From: Pirellulales bacterium
GTDB lineage: Bacteria > Planctomycetota > Planctomycetia > Pirellulales > Lacipirellulaceae
NCBI GenBank assembly: GCA_019636345.1
Contig: JAHBXQ010000005.1
Location: 248,001-312,000 of the forward strand
Length of the DNA stretch: 64,000 bases
Reading direction: 5' to 3'
Of the stretch, positions 52,068 to 61,277 are shown in pieces (position 1 is the stretch's first letter; each line of letters begins with the position of its first letter). Below the pieces are notes generated by a model. It saw only the letters and a list, made by a program, of their open reading frames with translations. It was not told where the DNA came from and did no database searches. Made by a program: the position numbers and the translations under genes.

Positions 52068-54212
52068 ATGCCTAGCACTGCTCTTCGATTCGCGCTGACC
52101 CTGGCCGCGGCCGTTTCGGCGATCGGCGCGGGGCCCGGCGTCGTCGCTCGCGCCGCGCTGACCGTGACCTTCGATCTGGCGTTCGACAAGGCGAACGGCA
52201 CGACTCCCGTGCCGACCAACGTCCAGAACGAGATCATCAGCGCGATCAACGCCGCCATGGGCATGTTCAACGAGTGGTCGAATCACACGAAGAATCTCTA
52301 CGTGACCTACAACTCGGGAGTCGCCACTGCCGACGGCAATTTCAACGGCAGCATTCGGTTCGGACCGAGCGCGGCGTATCGGACTCCCAACGTGGCGTTT
52401 CACGAGATCAACCACGTCCTGGGCGCCGGCACCTACGGCGCCTGGGCGAGCAACGTCGACAACAACGCCAAGCTGTGGCTGGGGACGCACGGCAACGCGA
52501 TGAGCCAGAAATACTTCCCCGCCAATACGCTCAAGGCCGATCTCCATATCCACTGGGTCGGCGGGGGGACGCTGCAGAACATCGAGATGAATCGCGAAGG
52601 GGTCCACATCCTGGGGGCGATCCGCCAGGACATGGGGCTCTCGCGCGGCAATCTCTACGACGTGCTCGGCGACTTCAGCAACAACGGCGCGATCGGGCTG
52701 GAGGACTACGTTATCCTGCAGTCAAACCTCCACACGAGCGTAGCCGGCCTGTCCCCTTCGCAGGCGTGGCTGCGAGGCGACTTCAACGTCGACGGAGTGA
52801 TCGACTACAACGACCTCGTCGGATTCACGACCGCTTACAACGCGGTCCACGGCCAGGGGCGACTTGAACTCGCGATTGGCGTCATCCCCGAACCGGCCTG
52901 CGGAGCGCTCGCGACGATTGGAGGGGCGTTGATCGTCCTGCGCCGACGTCGGCCGCGCTTCGTCGGTCTGCGCGGCGGTGCGGCGACCATGGTCGTGGCA
53001 ATTCTGGGGACGTTGGTGGGCGCCGGCGACGACGCCCGGGCGCAGCTAATCTACGTCGACGCCAGCACGACTGGCGGGTCGCCCAACACCGGCCCGGCCA
53101 GCGCCTTTCTCCCCGGCATGAACAACCAAGCCGACGACAACCTGTGGAGCCTGCGGACCGGGTTTTCGAGCCACAGCACGTTCTTCCAATCCGGCGACGG
53201 CGACGGGGAGGATTCGCCCGAGATCCACACGACAATCAGCTCGCTCACGCCGGGGGGGCTCTACCAAGTGTACGTCCACTTCTGGGACGGCAGCGGTTCG
53301 GCGCCCGACTGGAACATCCGCGCGGGTTTCGCCTCGAACCCCGGCGGGAACACGCTGTTCGCCAACCCGGCGGACGCCCCCGATCTCAACGCGACTCCCG
53401 CGACGCTGGCCAGCACGCTCTCTTACGCCGTGGCGCCCACGGTGTTCGTCGAGGCCGACCGCACCATGTTCGCCGGACTGGTCGGCACGGCCCGCGCCAA
53501 CGCCAGCGGCCAGATTCGGGTCTACATCGACGACCTGCCGTCGACGATCGGCGTGAACAACCGCACGTGGTACGACGGTCTCAGCTACAGGGAAACGACG
53601 TTGCAGACGATGTCGCTGCGAGTGAACACGCTCACCGGGGCCATGTCGCTGCGCAACGAGACCGGAGCGGCGATCGATCTGAAGTACTACGAAATCAGCA
53701 GCGTCTCCGGGGCCTTCGATCCCGTGGCATGGAACAGTCTCGACGATCAGGAGGGGAACGATCCGCCCGGCGTCGGCTGGTTCGAAGCGGGGGGAAGCTC
53801 CGCGACGATTCTGTCCGAGTACAACCTGCAGGGGTCGAAGGCTTTCGCACCCGGTTCGGCCGCGCCGCTCGGCAAGGCGTTCGCGATCGGCGGGGCCGAG
53901 GACGTCGTGTTCCGCTACGCCCTTCCCAACCAATCGACGCTGACGGCGGGCTTCGTCGATTACGTCTCGACGCCGACCTTGCCTGGGGACTTCAATTTCG
54001 ACGATCTCGTCGACGGCTCTGACCTCGCCCACTGGGCCGGCGAGTACGGCGCAGGGGACCTCGACGGAAGCGACTTTCTCGTTTGGCAACGGCACGTCGG
54101 CACGGCGACAGCGGCGGCCGCCGTCGCCGCGGTTCCTGAACCGACGGCGTGGCTGCTGGGAGTCTCCTCGGCTGTCGTCGTCTGGATTTCGCTGAAGCTC
54201 GCCAAGGGGTAG
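52068..54212 (+). CDS. Double PEP-CTERM protein: HEINH metalloprotease-like half fused to a second exported half
   Basis: The 714-residue frame reads as two complete exported proteins end to end. Half one has a signal peptide (1-31), a domain with the zinc motif HEINH in NVAFHEINHVLGAGTYG, two calcium-type loops (GDFSNNGAIGLEDYVIL, GDFNVDGVIDYNDLVGF) and a full sorting tail at about 272-300 (VIPEPACGALATIGGALIVL then RRRRPRF). Half two follows at once with a second signal-like stretch (about 308-326, MVVAILGTLVGAGDDARAQ). It then has a beta-sandwich region (about 330-650), the loops GDFNFDDLVDGSDLAHWAGE and GDLDGSDFLVWQR, and a second tail, VPEPTAWLLGVSSAVVVWIS. No stop or frame change separates the halves. 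The start at 52068 begins the signal peptide. Confidence 0.82.
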   Translation: MPSTALRFALTLAAAVSAIGAGPGVVARAALTVTFDLAFDKANGTTPVPTNVQNEIISAINAAMGMFNEWSNHTKNLYVTYNSGVATADGNFNGSIRFGPSAAYRTPNVAFHEINHVLGAGTYGAWASNVDNNAKLWLGTHGNAMSQKYFPANTLKADLHIHWVGGGTLQNIEMNREGVHILGAIRQDMGLSRGNLYDVLGDFSNNGAIGLEDYVILQSNLHTSVAGLSPSQAWLRGDFNVDGVIDYNDLVGFTTAYNAVHGQGRLELAIGVIPEPACGALATIGGALIVLRRRRPRFVGLRGGAATMVVAILGTLVGAGDDARAQLIYVDASTTGGSPNTGPASAFLPGMNNQADDNLWSLRTGFSSHSTFFQSGDGDGEDSPEIHTTISSLTPGGLYQVYVHFWDGSGSAPDWNIRAGFASNPGGNTLFANPADAPDLNATPATLASTLSYAVAPTVFVEADRTMFAGLVGTARANASGQIRVYIDDLPSTIGVNNRTWYDGLSYRETTLQTMSLRVNTLTGAMSLRNETGAAIDLKYYEISSVSGAFDPVAWNSLDDQEGNDPPGVGWFEAGGSSATILSEYNLQGSKAFAPGSAAPLGKAFAIGGAEDVVFRYALPNQSTLTAGFVDYVSTPTLPGDFNFDDLVDGSDLAHWAGEYGAGDLDGSDFLVWQRHVGTATAAAAVAAVPEPTAWLLGVSSAVVVWISLKLAKG

Positions 54213-54599
54213 CTCCGTCAGATGCCGGCGAGTACGTGGATGCCGAACCATGCGGCGACCTGCTCCCCCAACAGTTACAGCAGACGCCGCTCCTCGGGGC
54301 CGTAATCGAAGCAGCGCCGAAGTAGGGCGCGCTGCGATCCAGGTCGCCCCCCCTCATCGATCGCCCCCCGCTGCAATCAACCCTTGAACCTGAGCGATTC
54401 GCGTCCTCCGTGGCGGCTCACGGAACATGATCGCTGGCGCCCCCATCGTCTTGGATTGGCTCGGGGCCTCGCAAGAGGTAACCTTGCGGGAAGGCGATCG
54501 CGGTTGCGGCGTTCATGCGCCGCGGTCGTGATCGGCCATGGCATTTCAGCGAGCGGCTCGCCCCCTCGACCGCGCCGCAACGGCAGGAACACAACAACG
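54213..54599. other. Intergenic region before the SDR gene
   Basis: There are 387 bases with no supported gene. The frame of the SDR gene is open back to 54384, but that part is Arg-rich and has no family match. Confidence 0.45.
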
Positions 54600-55331
54600 A
54601 TGAACCTCCAGGGACAGGGCGCCGTCGTCACCGGCGGCTCGACGGGCATCGGGCTCGCGATCGCGCAGGCGCTCGTCGCCGCGGGGTGCAAAACGGCCAT
54701 CGGCGCTCGCCGCGCCGAGGCGATCGAACGGGCCGTGGCGACCGTCGGCGATCCGACCAAACTCGTCGGCCGTCCGCTCGACGTCGCCGATCGGGAGAGC
54801 GTCGCCGCGTTCTTCGCCTGGGCCCGCGGCGAGTTGGGCCAGATCGACGTCCTCGTCAACTCGGCGGGGGTGAACGTCCGCGACCGCCGGCTCGACGTCC
54901 TCGCCCCCGAAGACTGGGAGCGGATCCTGCAAGTGAACGTCACGGGCGCCTTCTACTGCATGCAGGAAGCGCTCGTCCCGATGCGCGAGCGCGGCGACGG
55001 GCTGATCGTCAACATCGTCTCGACCGCCGGCCGCCGCGCCGCCCCGCTAGCCGGGGCGGCGTACAGCGCGTCGAAGTTCGCCCTGGCCGCCTTGGGGACG
55101 ACCGCGGCCTTGGAGCTGCGCGAGCAAGGAATCCGCGTCTCTAGCGTCTACCCCGGCGAGGTGAACACCCCGCTGTTGGACCAGCGGCCCGAACCGGTGA
55201 GCGACGAACGCCGCGCACGGATCCTGCAACCCGAGGATGTCGCCGCCGCGGTGCTGATGATCGCACAACTCCCCCCGCGGGCCCACGTCCCGGAGCTCGT
55301 CATCAAGCCGACGCGGCAGGCGCATGATTGA
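54600..55331 (+). CDS. Short-chain dehydrogenase/reductase
   Basis: The 243-residue NAD(P)-dependent oxidoreductase of the classical SDR type has cofactor motif TGGSTGIG, NSAG in VLVNSAGVNV, catalytic YSASK, and Ser in NIVSTAG. The N-terminal Arg pair in GARRAEAIE suggests NADP(H). The Pro-Gly motif YPGEVNTPL follows the active site. The substrate is unknown. It opens a group of sugar and sugar-acid genes (GntP permease, zinc alcohol dehydrogenase, lyxose isomerase-like), though the next gene is convergent. Confidence 0.9.
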   Translation: MNLQGQGAVVTGGSTGIGLAIAQALVAAGCKTAIGARRAEAIERAVATVGDPTKLVGRPLDVADRESVAAFFAWARGELGQIDVLVNSAGVNVRDRRLDVLAPEDWERILQVNVTGAFYCMQEALVPMRERGDGLIVNIVSTAGRRAAPLAGAAYSASKFALAALGTTAALELREQGIRVSSVYPGEVNTPLLDQRPEPVSDERRARILQPEDVAAAVLMIAQLPPRAHVPELVIKPTRQAHD

Positions 55332-55438
55332 GGGGGCGGAACCGAGATCGGGCGATCATGATGAGCGGGCGCTAGCGGCCGGCAAATGACCATGAACGAC
55401 CTCGATCGAGCTTCGCCAAGGACCAGCGCCCGCGCGTC

Positions 55439-56809
55439 CTATGGTCCTCCAGTCCCCCCTGCCCCCGGCCACAGCGCGGCCAAGAGCAGCGTCGACGCCA
55501 TGCCGGTGACTCCGAGCACGATCATCAGCGGGCTCCAGGTCCGTAGCCCCTCGCGTTCTGAGACCCCTCCCATCCGGCAGTAGACCCAAAAACCGCTGTC
55601 GTTCATCCAGCTGGTGACGATCGCGCCCGAGCCAATCGCCGTGCAGAGATACACGGGATGAAACGGCAGCGTCATTCCCTCGCGCATCGCGGCGACCAGC
55701 GAACTGGCGGTGATGATCGCCACGGTCGTCGAACCTTGACTGGTCTTCAGCAGGCTGGCCACTCCGAACGAAATCCACAACATGGCGAACCCGGCGCCGC
55801 GCGACTCCACGGGAAACAAATCGCCGATCGCCTCGCCGACTTGGGCCGCGCGCAGCATGGCGCCGAACGCTCCCCCTGCGGCGGTGATGAGCACGATCCC
55901 GCCGGCGCTGAGGACCGACTCCTCCACGGCCGCGTTCAGCGGAGATTCGCCGCGGCGGCGGTAACGGAGGCACAGCACGAGGCCCGCGATCGCCGCGAGG
56001 AAGAGCGCCACGTTCTTCTCCGCCGCGATCGCACCGACCGCGGCCAGCCACGAGCCCTCCGCAGCCTGCGCCGCGACGAGCGGCCCCAGCGAGATCAGCG
56101 CGATCGGCAGCGCGATCGGCGTCAGTGAAGCCGCCAGCGGCGGCAGCGTCGCGACGTCGACGGGCCGCTCGACGGTTTCGCGCAGCGGCAATTTGGCCAA
56201 GGCGAGCGTGCGATCCCGCCACGCCGCGAACGCCAGCCCGGCGAGCAACATCGGCACGCCGACCGCGATCCCGGCGAGCGACATCGTGCCGACGCCGACC
56301 CCCATCTGCTCGGCCATCAGCAGAGGTCCTGGCGTCGGCGGGACCATCGTATGGGTCACGGTCCCCCCGGCGCCAATCGCCAGCAGGTATCGCAGATATT
56401 GCTTGCCCGTCTGGCGATACATCGACACGGCCAGCGGCAAGAGCAAGTAAAACACCGTGTCGAAGAACACGGGCACGGCCAAGACGAAGGCGCTTGCCGC
56501 GAGCGCCGTCGCGGCATTCTGTTTGCCGAAGGCCGCCAGGCTTGCGGCGACGATCCGATCGGCCGCCCCGCTCTCCACCAAGCAGCAACCGACGACCGAC
56601 GCCAAGACAATGGCCACGCCGATCCCCCCGGCCGTCTCGCCGAACGCCGCGGCGACGCGGGCCGCTTTCTCCTGCGGCTCGCCGGGCGCGAGCAAACTGA
56701 CCGCCAGCGCCGCTGTGATGAGCCCTAGAAACGCGTTGAGCCGCAGCCACAGGATCGAGCCCATGACCACGGCCACCCCGATCGCCAGAATCCACGGCGG
56801 CGAGAGCAT
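55439..56809 (-). CDS. GntP-family gluconate/sugar-acid permease
   Basis: The 456-residue inner membrane protein has about twelve hydrophobic helices. Family signatures are ASVVGCCLVESGAADRIV, FFDTVFYLLLPLAVSMYR, GTVTHTMVPPTPGPLLMAEQ and LLKTSQGSTTVAIITASSLV, all typical of GntP/GntT transporters for gluconate and related sugar acids. The ATG at 56809 (MLSPPWILAIG) matches the usual N terminus, and the frame extends to 56908 without homology. Its neighbours suggest uptake of a sugar acid for the catabolic genes to the right. Confidence 0.92.
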   Translation of the reverse strand: MLSPPWILAIGVAVVMGSILWLRLNAFLGLITAALAVSLLAPGEPQEKAARVAAAFGETAGGIGVAIVLASVVGCCLVESGAADRIVAASLAAFGKQNAATALAASAFVLAVPVFFDTVFYLLLPLAVSMYRQTGKQYLRYLLAIGAGGTVTHTMVPPTPGPLLMAEQMGVGVGTMSLAGIAVGVPMLLAGLAFAAWRDRTLALAKLPLRETVERPVDVATLPPLAASLTPIALPIALISLGPLVAAQAAEGSWLAAVGAIAAEKNVALFLAAIAGLVLCLRYRRRGESPLNAAVEESVLSAGGIVLITAAGGAFGAMLRAAQVGEAIGDLFPVESRGAGFAMLWISFGVASLLKTSQGSTTVAIITASSLVAAMREGMTLPFHPVYLCTAIGSGAIVTSWMNDSGFWVYCRMGGVSEREGLRTWSPLMIVLGVTGMASTLLLAALWPGAGGTGGP

Positions 56810-56923
56810 TGTGCGAATCCCCAGCGACGGCGCGATGCCAGCGAAAAGCCCCGGCGGTCGACGCACCAGGATCGACGCACGATACCGGATAGCGGCGACC
56901 ATCGCCATCCGCGATCGGCAGGC

Positions 56924-56954
56924 GGCCGGGGTCGAGCGCAGCGAGCCCCCAGCC
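56924..56954. repeat. Short palindromic repeat, copy 2
   Basis: GGCCGGGGTCGAGCGCAGCG then AGCCCCCAGCC matches the 186-214 element, with the same inner TCGAGCGMAGCGA core. It lies between the GntP and alcohol dehydrogenase genes, which are divergent. Confidence 0.55.
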
Positions 56955-57108
56955 GCTCCCGCTCGAACCGCGGCGTCACGACGAACACGACGGGAGTTGC
57001 GAGCCCCCGCCCCACTTCAACTCGCTCAGCTTGATCCAAGCGCGTGGCGTCGCCTATGGTGGACCAATCTTCGGTTTCCGCGCGCACTCTCACCCCCTGC
57101 CAACCGTC

Positions 57109-58140
57109 ATGAAAGCATTGTTACTGACGGCGCCCAAACGACTTGAATACGTCGACTTCCCCGACCCGGCAGTCGGGCCCGACGACGTGCTCGTCCGCGT
57201 CGCGGCCTGCGGCATCTGCGGCAGCGACGTCCATGGGTACGATGGCAGCACCGGACGACGCCAACCGCCGCTCGTGATGGGGCATGAGGCCGCGGGAGTC
57301 GTCGCAGCGGTCGGCCCGGCGGTAAGCCGCTTCGCTCCCGGCGATCGAGTCACGTTCGACTCGACCGTCTTCTGCGGCTCGTGCGAGCCGTGCCGCGGCG
57401 GGGCGATCAACCTGTGCGATCGGCGCCAGGTGCTGGGCGTGTCGTGCGGCGACTACCGCCGTCACGGGGCGATGGCCCAGTACGTCGTCGTCCCCGAGCG
57501 GATCGTGCATCGCCTCCCCGAGGGGTTCTCGTTCGCCGCTGCGGCGCTCATCGAGGCGGTCGCCGTGGCGGTGCATGCCGTCGGTCGGCAGCCGTTTCCT
57601 CCCGGGGGAGTCGCGGTGGTCGTGGGCGCGGGGATGATCGGCTCGCTCGTGATCCAAGCGCTGCGTGCGGTCGGGGCGGCGACCGTCGCGGCCGTCGATC
57701 TGGACGAGCGGAAGCTGGCGTTCGCCCGGACGCTCGGCGCCGACGTCACGCTCAACCCGCAGACCGTCGACGCGGCGGCCGCGATGCGCGAGTTGACCGC
57801 CGGCCAGGGGGCGGACGCGGCGTTTGAAGTCGTCGGCGCCAGCGCGCCGCTGCAAACGGCGATCGAGTGCGTCCGCAAGGGGGGCGCAGTGACGCTCGTG
57901 GGCAATCTTGCCTCGACCGCCGAACTGCCGCTGCAGGGAGTCGTCACCCGCGAGCTGACGCTGTACGGTTCCTGCGCGTCGCGGGGAGAGTACCCCCGCG
58001 CGATCGAACTGATGGCCGCGGGGCGGATCGACGTCGTGCCGCTCATCTCCGCATGCGCCCCCTTGGCCGCGGGGGCCGACTGGTTCGACCGCCTTTACGC
58101 CCGCGAGCCGGGTCTCATGAAGGTCGTCCTTGAACCGTGA
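57109..58140 (+). CDS. Zinc-dependent alcohol/polyol dehydrogenase (MDR family)
   Basis: The 343-residue medium-chain dehydrogenase has catalytic zinc ligands C37 (AACGICGSDVHGYDG) and H59-E60 (MGHEAAG). Four structural-zinc cysteines lie at 89, 92, 95 and 103 (FCGSCEPCRGGAINLC). The NAD-binding motif is VVVGAGMIGSLVIQA, followed by AVDLDERKLAFARTLGAD, whose Asp favours NAD. It is closest in style to sorbitol/galactitol-1-phosphate/L-threonine dehydrogenase-type enzymes. Oxidation of a sugar alcohol is a reasonable guess given the neighbouring permease and isomerase. The ATG at 57109 gives MKALLLTAPKRLEYVD. Confidence 0.9.
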   Translation: MKALLLTAPKRLEYVDFPDPAVGPDDVLVRVAACGICGSDVHGYDGSTGRRQPPLVMGHEAAGVVAAVGPAVSRFAPGDRVTFDSTVFCGSCEPCRGGAINLCDRRQVLGVSCGDYRRHGAMAQYVVVPERIVHRLPEGFSFAAAALIEAVAVAVHAVGRQPFPPGGVAVVVGAGMIGSLVIQALRAVGAATVAAVDLDERKLAFARTLGADVTLNPQTVDAAAAMRELTAGQGADAAFEVVGASAPLQTAIECVRKGGAVTLVGNLASTAELPLQGVVTRELTLYGSCASRGEYPRAIELMAAGRIDVVPLISACAPLAAGADWFDRLYAREPGLMKVVLEP

Positions 58141-58180
58141 AGGCGCGGTTGAACAAGGAGATGGGTACGCTCGCCGAACC

Positions 58181-58723
58181 TCACCCCGCCGCATCCGCCA
58201 TCCGCAAGACGTCGGGATCCGTGAACACGTCGTGCTCGTCGTAGCTGGTCGTCGAGAACTCGCTGACGATCGCCCCTTGCGGTCCCCCCTGGAACCAATG
58301 GGGGGTCCCTTCCTTGATCGTGTATTGGTCGCCGGGATGCAGCACCACCTCGTGCCAAACCTTAAAATACTCGCGCCGCTCCGCGGGGACGCGCCCCTTC
58401 GGCCGCGGCGTCGGTTCGCCCGGCACGTAAAGATAGACCTCGCCCCACCGACAGCGAAACGTCTCCTCCTTTCCCGGGTAGTCGTCGATCGGCGGATGGA
58501 GATGCTCCGGACAAATCTGCCCCGGAAACATGATCAGCTCTTTCGCACAGCACCGCGGGGTGTTCACGTAGACGACGATCTGCACGCCGAACGTCTCGAG
58601 GTCCCCCAGGCGAAAGTCACAGACTTCGATCTGCGCACGCTCGGGAAGCGTGAGCGGAATGTGCGCCTGGTCGAGCATCTCCAAACTGCGGGTCTGCGCA
58701 CGGGCGATCAACTCTGGCGACAT
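58181..58723 (-). CDS. D-lyxose/D-mannose isomerase-like cupin
   Basis: The 180-residue cupin matches the D-lyxose ketol-isomerase family in length and motifs. CPEHLHPPIDDYPGKEETFR holds the metal ligands (H74, H76, E87), WGEVYLYVPGEPTPRPKG follows, and HPGDQYTIKEGTPHWFQGG carries the fourth ligand. The enzymes interconvert D-lyxose and D-xylulose (or D-mannose and D-fructose). It lies convergent to the zinc alcohol dehydrogenase, 41 bases apart. Confidence 0.9.
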   Translation of the reverse strand: MSPELIARAQTRSLEMLDQAHIPLTLPERAQIEVCDFRLGDLETFGVQIVVYVNTPRCCAKELIMFPGQICPEHLHPPIDDYPGKEETFRCRWGEVYLYVPGEPTPRPKGRVPAERREYFKVWHEVVLHPGDQYTIKEGTPHWFQGGPQGAIVSEFSTTSYDEHDVFTDPDVLRMADAAG

Positions 58724-58977
58724 CGAGACAAGCCCTCCGGGACGAGGCGCGGAGACGAGCGGTTTGAGGCGGCCGAAGGCGACTCAAGCGAGGAAGCGGC
58801 CATCTCAAGTATCTCGCTTCTCAGCGAGAATCACAACGGCCCCCGCGCCTTGGCGGCGCTGGCGTCCTGCGACCATGAACGATTCGCGAAGTGACGGCTC
58901 GCAAATGACATGGCAAATGGCGCGGCGACGAACTTCTCGCGGGCGGTCGCTTCGCCTTCGCAAATTCGCCGATCCGC

Positions 58978-60267
58978 CTACGCCAGCTTCGTCACGCCCG
59001 GCATGGCGACGGCTTGCTCGGGGACGTCCGACCAGTCGTACGCAGTCGGCCCCAGTCGCTGCTGGCTCTCGTACGCTTGCTCCCAGGTGAGTTCCTGACC
59101 CGTGTAGGTGCACATCCGGCCCATGATGCCGATCATGGTGCTGTTGCACATGTAATGACCGTCGTCCACCGGCGCCGAGTCGCGGATGCTGCGAAACAGC
59201 GCCTCGTGCTCGACGCGGTACATGCTCGGTTTCGGACCGCGATAGCGCCACTGTTCCGCAGCGGTAATCTCGTGGGCGACCAGCCGGGCTCGTCCCTTCG
59301 AGCCGTGGACGGTCTCCTCGACGACTTGCGAGGTGCCCGCTTGCTGCCGGCAACTGAAGTACACGCGCACGCCTCCCGGGTACTCGTAAAACACTGTGTG
59401 GTGGTCGTAGATGTTGCCGAACTTGGGATCGGTCCGCTGCTGCCGACCGCCGACTCCCCAGGCCTTCAGCGGATGGACGTCCCCCAGCAGCCAAGCGGTC
59501 TTGTCGAGACTGTGGACGGCCTGCTCGACGATGTGGTCCCCCGAGATCCAGGTGTAGTACAACCAGTTCCGCAACTGGTACTCCATGCGACTCCAATCGG
59601 GCTTGTCGCCGCGGTGCCACAGCGTGCCGGCGTTGTACAGCGACTCGATCGCCACGATGTCGCCGATGGCGCCTTCCTTGATCTTCTCGACGGTCGCGCG
59701 CATCCCCAGTTCGTACCGCCAGCACAGGCCCGACACGACCGATAACCGCTTCTGCCGCGCTTCCTCGCAGACCTGCTGCACGGCCCGGACGCCGGGGGCG
59801 TCGACCGCAATCGGCTTCTCGACGAACGTGTGCTTGCCTTGTGCGACCGCGTAGGCGAAGTGCTCGGGCCGAAAGTGGGGGGGCGCCGTCAGCAGCACGA
59901 CGTCGACGCCGCTGTCGATCACCTTGCGATAGGCGTCGAAGCCGGCGAAGACTCGCTCGGTCGGGACGTCGATTCGGTCGGCGATCGCCTCGTCGAGCCG
60001 GACGTTTTCGAGAAAGTTGCCCGCCTGGTCCGCGAACACGTCGCCGATGGCGACCAGCTTCGCCCCCGGGTCGGCGTGCAGGGCGTCGCGCGCGGCGCCG
60101 GCCCCGCGCCCGCCGCACCCCACGACTCCCACGCGGATCGTCTCGTCGGTCCCCGCCGCATGGACGCCCCGCGCAAGCGCGAGCGCCCCCAATGCCAGCG
60201 ACGCGGTAGTCGACTGCTGCAGGAACGCGCGCCTCGTGCCGGGCTGCTTCAGAATTTCGTTGCTCAC
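58978..60267 (-). CDS. Tat-exported Gfo/Idh/MocA-family oxidoreductase
   Basis: The 429-residue protein has a twin-arginine signal (TRRAFLQQSTTASLALGALA) and then a Rossmann domain (VGVVGCGGRGAGAARDAL, HTFVEKPIAVDAPG with the catalytic Lys-Pro pair). A C-terminal beta sheet domain follows (CWRYELGMRATVEKIKEGAI, GDHIVEQAVHSLDKTAWLLG). These enzymes oxidise or reduce sugars with NAD(P). Tat export implies a tightly bound, preloaded cofactor. The GTG at 60267 has a GAGG ribosome site 6 bases upstream. It is the last gene of a leftward run with the sugar isomerase/epimerase gene. Confidence 0.9.
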   Translation of the reverse strand: MSNEILKQPGTRRAFLQQSTTASLALGALALARGVHAAGTDETIRVGVVGCGGRGAGAARDALHADPGAKLVAIGDVFADQAGNFLENVRLDEAIADRIDVPTERVFAGFDAYRKVIDSGVDVVLLTAPPHFRPEHFAYAVAQGKHTFVEKPIAVDAPGVRAVQQVCEEARQKRLSVVSGLCWRYELGMRATVEKIKEGAIGDIVAIESLYNAGTLWHRGDKPDWSRMEYQLRNWLYYTWISGDHIVEQAVHSLDKTAWLLGDVHPLKAWGVGGRQQRTDPKFGNIYDHHTVFYEYPGGVRVYFSCRQQAGTSQVVEETVHGSKGRARLVAHEITAAEQWRYRGPKPSMYRVEHEALFRSIRDSAPVDDGHYMCNSTMIGIMGRMCTYTGQELTWEQAYESQQRLGPTAYDWSDVPEQAVAMPGVTKLA

Positions 60268-60368
60268 GACCTCGGTTCCTCTCGTTGTTGCCGCCAAGAC
60301 GCGCCGCAAGACCCGCCCCTGCGACAAGCGTTTGACTTGTCAGTTCGTGGCTCGTTCCGCACCCCCGC

Positions 60369-61274
60369 TCACCCCGGCGCGGGGAGCCCCAGCACCCGAT
60401 GCATCCGCGCGGTCACGTCGGCCAACTCCGCACGCCCCCCTCCTTCCACCTCGGCCGTGCACCACCCGGTGAAGTCGATCGCCTCGAGCGCCTCGCGCAC
60501 AGCGGGCCAGTCGACGGCCCCGTCGCCGATCTTGCAAAACCCCCGCGCGGGGCTCCAGTCCTTCACGTCGAGCTTCACGATCCGGCTCCCCAGTCGCTTG
60601 ATCCACGTTTCGGCCGGGCTGAACTTGATCATGTTCCCCAGGTCGAAGTAACAGCCGACCCACGGGTGGTTGATTTCATCCAGGTAATCCCGCAACAGCT
60701 CCGGCGTTTCGCAGAAGCCGTTCCAGACCGGTTCGATGAGAATTCGCACCCCCAACTTGCTGGCCGTCGGCAGCACGCGCCGGATGCCGGCGATCGAGCG
60801 CGACCACACGTCGTCATGCGTTTCGGCAGTATCGCCAACTTTGCCGGGGACCAACAACACTGAGTCCCCTCCCAGGGCGCGAGCGTCGCGAACGGCCTGG
60901 TCGAGAATCGCCGCGCCTTGGTCGCGCACCTCCGCGGCGGGATCGGAGAGCCGCACCTCCCAATGCTTCATGTCCACCACGCCATGGACCGGCATCCCCG
61001 TGGCCCGCGACGCGGCGACCGCCTCCTCGACGGTGAAGCCGTCGACCGGGCTCACCAGTTCCATCCCGTCGAGACCGATCTCGCGGCAAAGCCGAAACTT
61101 CTCGAGCGCCGGCGCATCCCCGGCGATCATGCCCCACTTGACCGACGTGTAAATCCGCCGAGCCGTCGGGCCGGGGGACGCGACGGCGGCGGCCGAAAAC
61201 GACTTGACTCCCGCGACGGCGAGCCCCGCCGCGGCGCCGACTTGCAGAAACTGTCTTCGACTTGCCTGAACCAC
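60369..61274 (-). CDS. Tat-exported sugar phosphate isomerase/epimerase-like TIM barrel
   Basis: The 301-residue protein starts with a Tat signal (SRRQFLQVGAAAGLAVAG) and continues as an AP-endonuclease-2 type TIM barrel: FRLCREIGLDGMELVSPVDG, VLLVPGKVGDTAETHDDVWS, ILIEPVWNGFCETPELLRDY and GCYFDLGNMIKFSPAETWI. Planctomycetes carry many such exported barrels beside Gfo/Idh/MocA genes, usually for breakdown or epimerisation of sugars outside the cytosol. The start follows the preceding gene's stop by 3 bases, so it is translationally linked to the Spherulin-4-like gene upstream. Confidence 0.9.
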   Translation of the reverse strand: MVQASRRQFLQVGAAAGLAVAGVKSFSAAAVASPGPTARRIYTSVKWGMIAGDAPALEKFRLCREIGLDGMELVSPVDGFTVEEAVAASRATGMPVHGVVDMKHWEVRLSDPAAEVRDQGAAILDQAVRDARALGGDSVLLVPGKVGDTAETHDDVWSRSIAGIRRVLPTASKLGVRILIEPVWNGFCETPELLRDYLDEINHPWVGCYFDLGNMIKFSPAETWIKRLGSRIVKLDVKDWSPARGFCKIGDGAVDWPAVREALEAIDFTGWCTAEVEGGGRAELADVTARMHRVLGLPAPG

Positions 61275-61277
61275 GAT

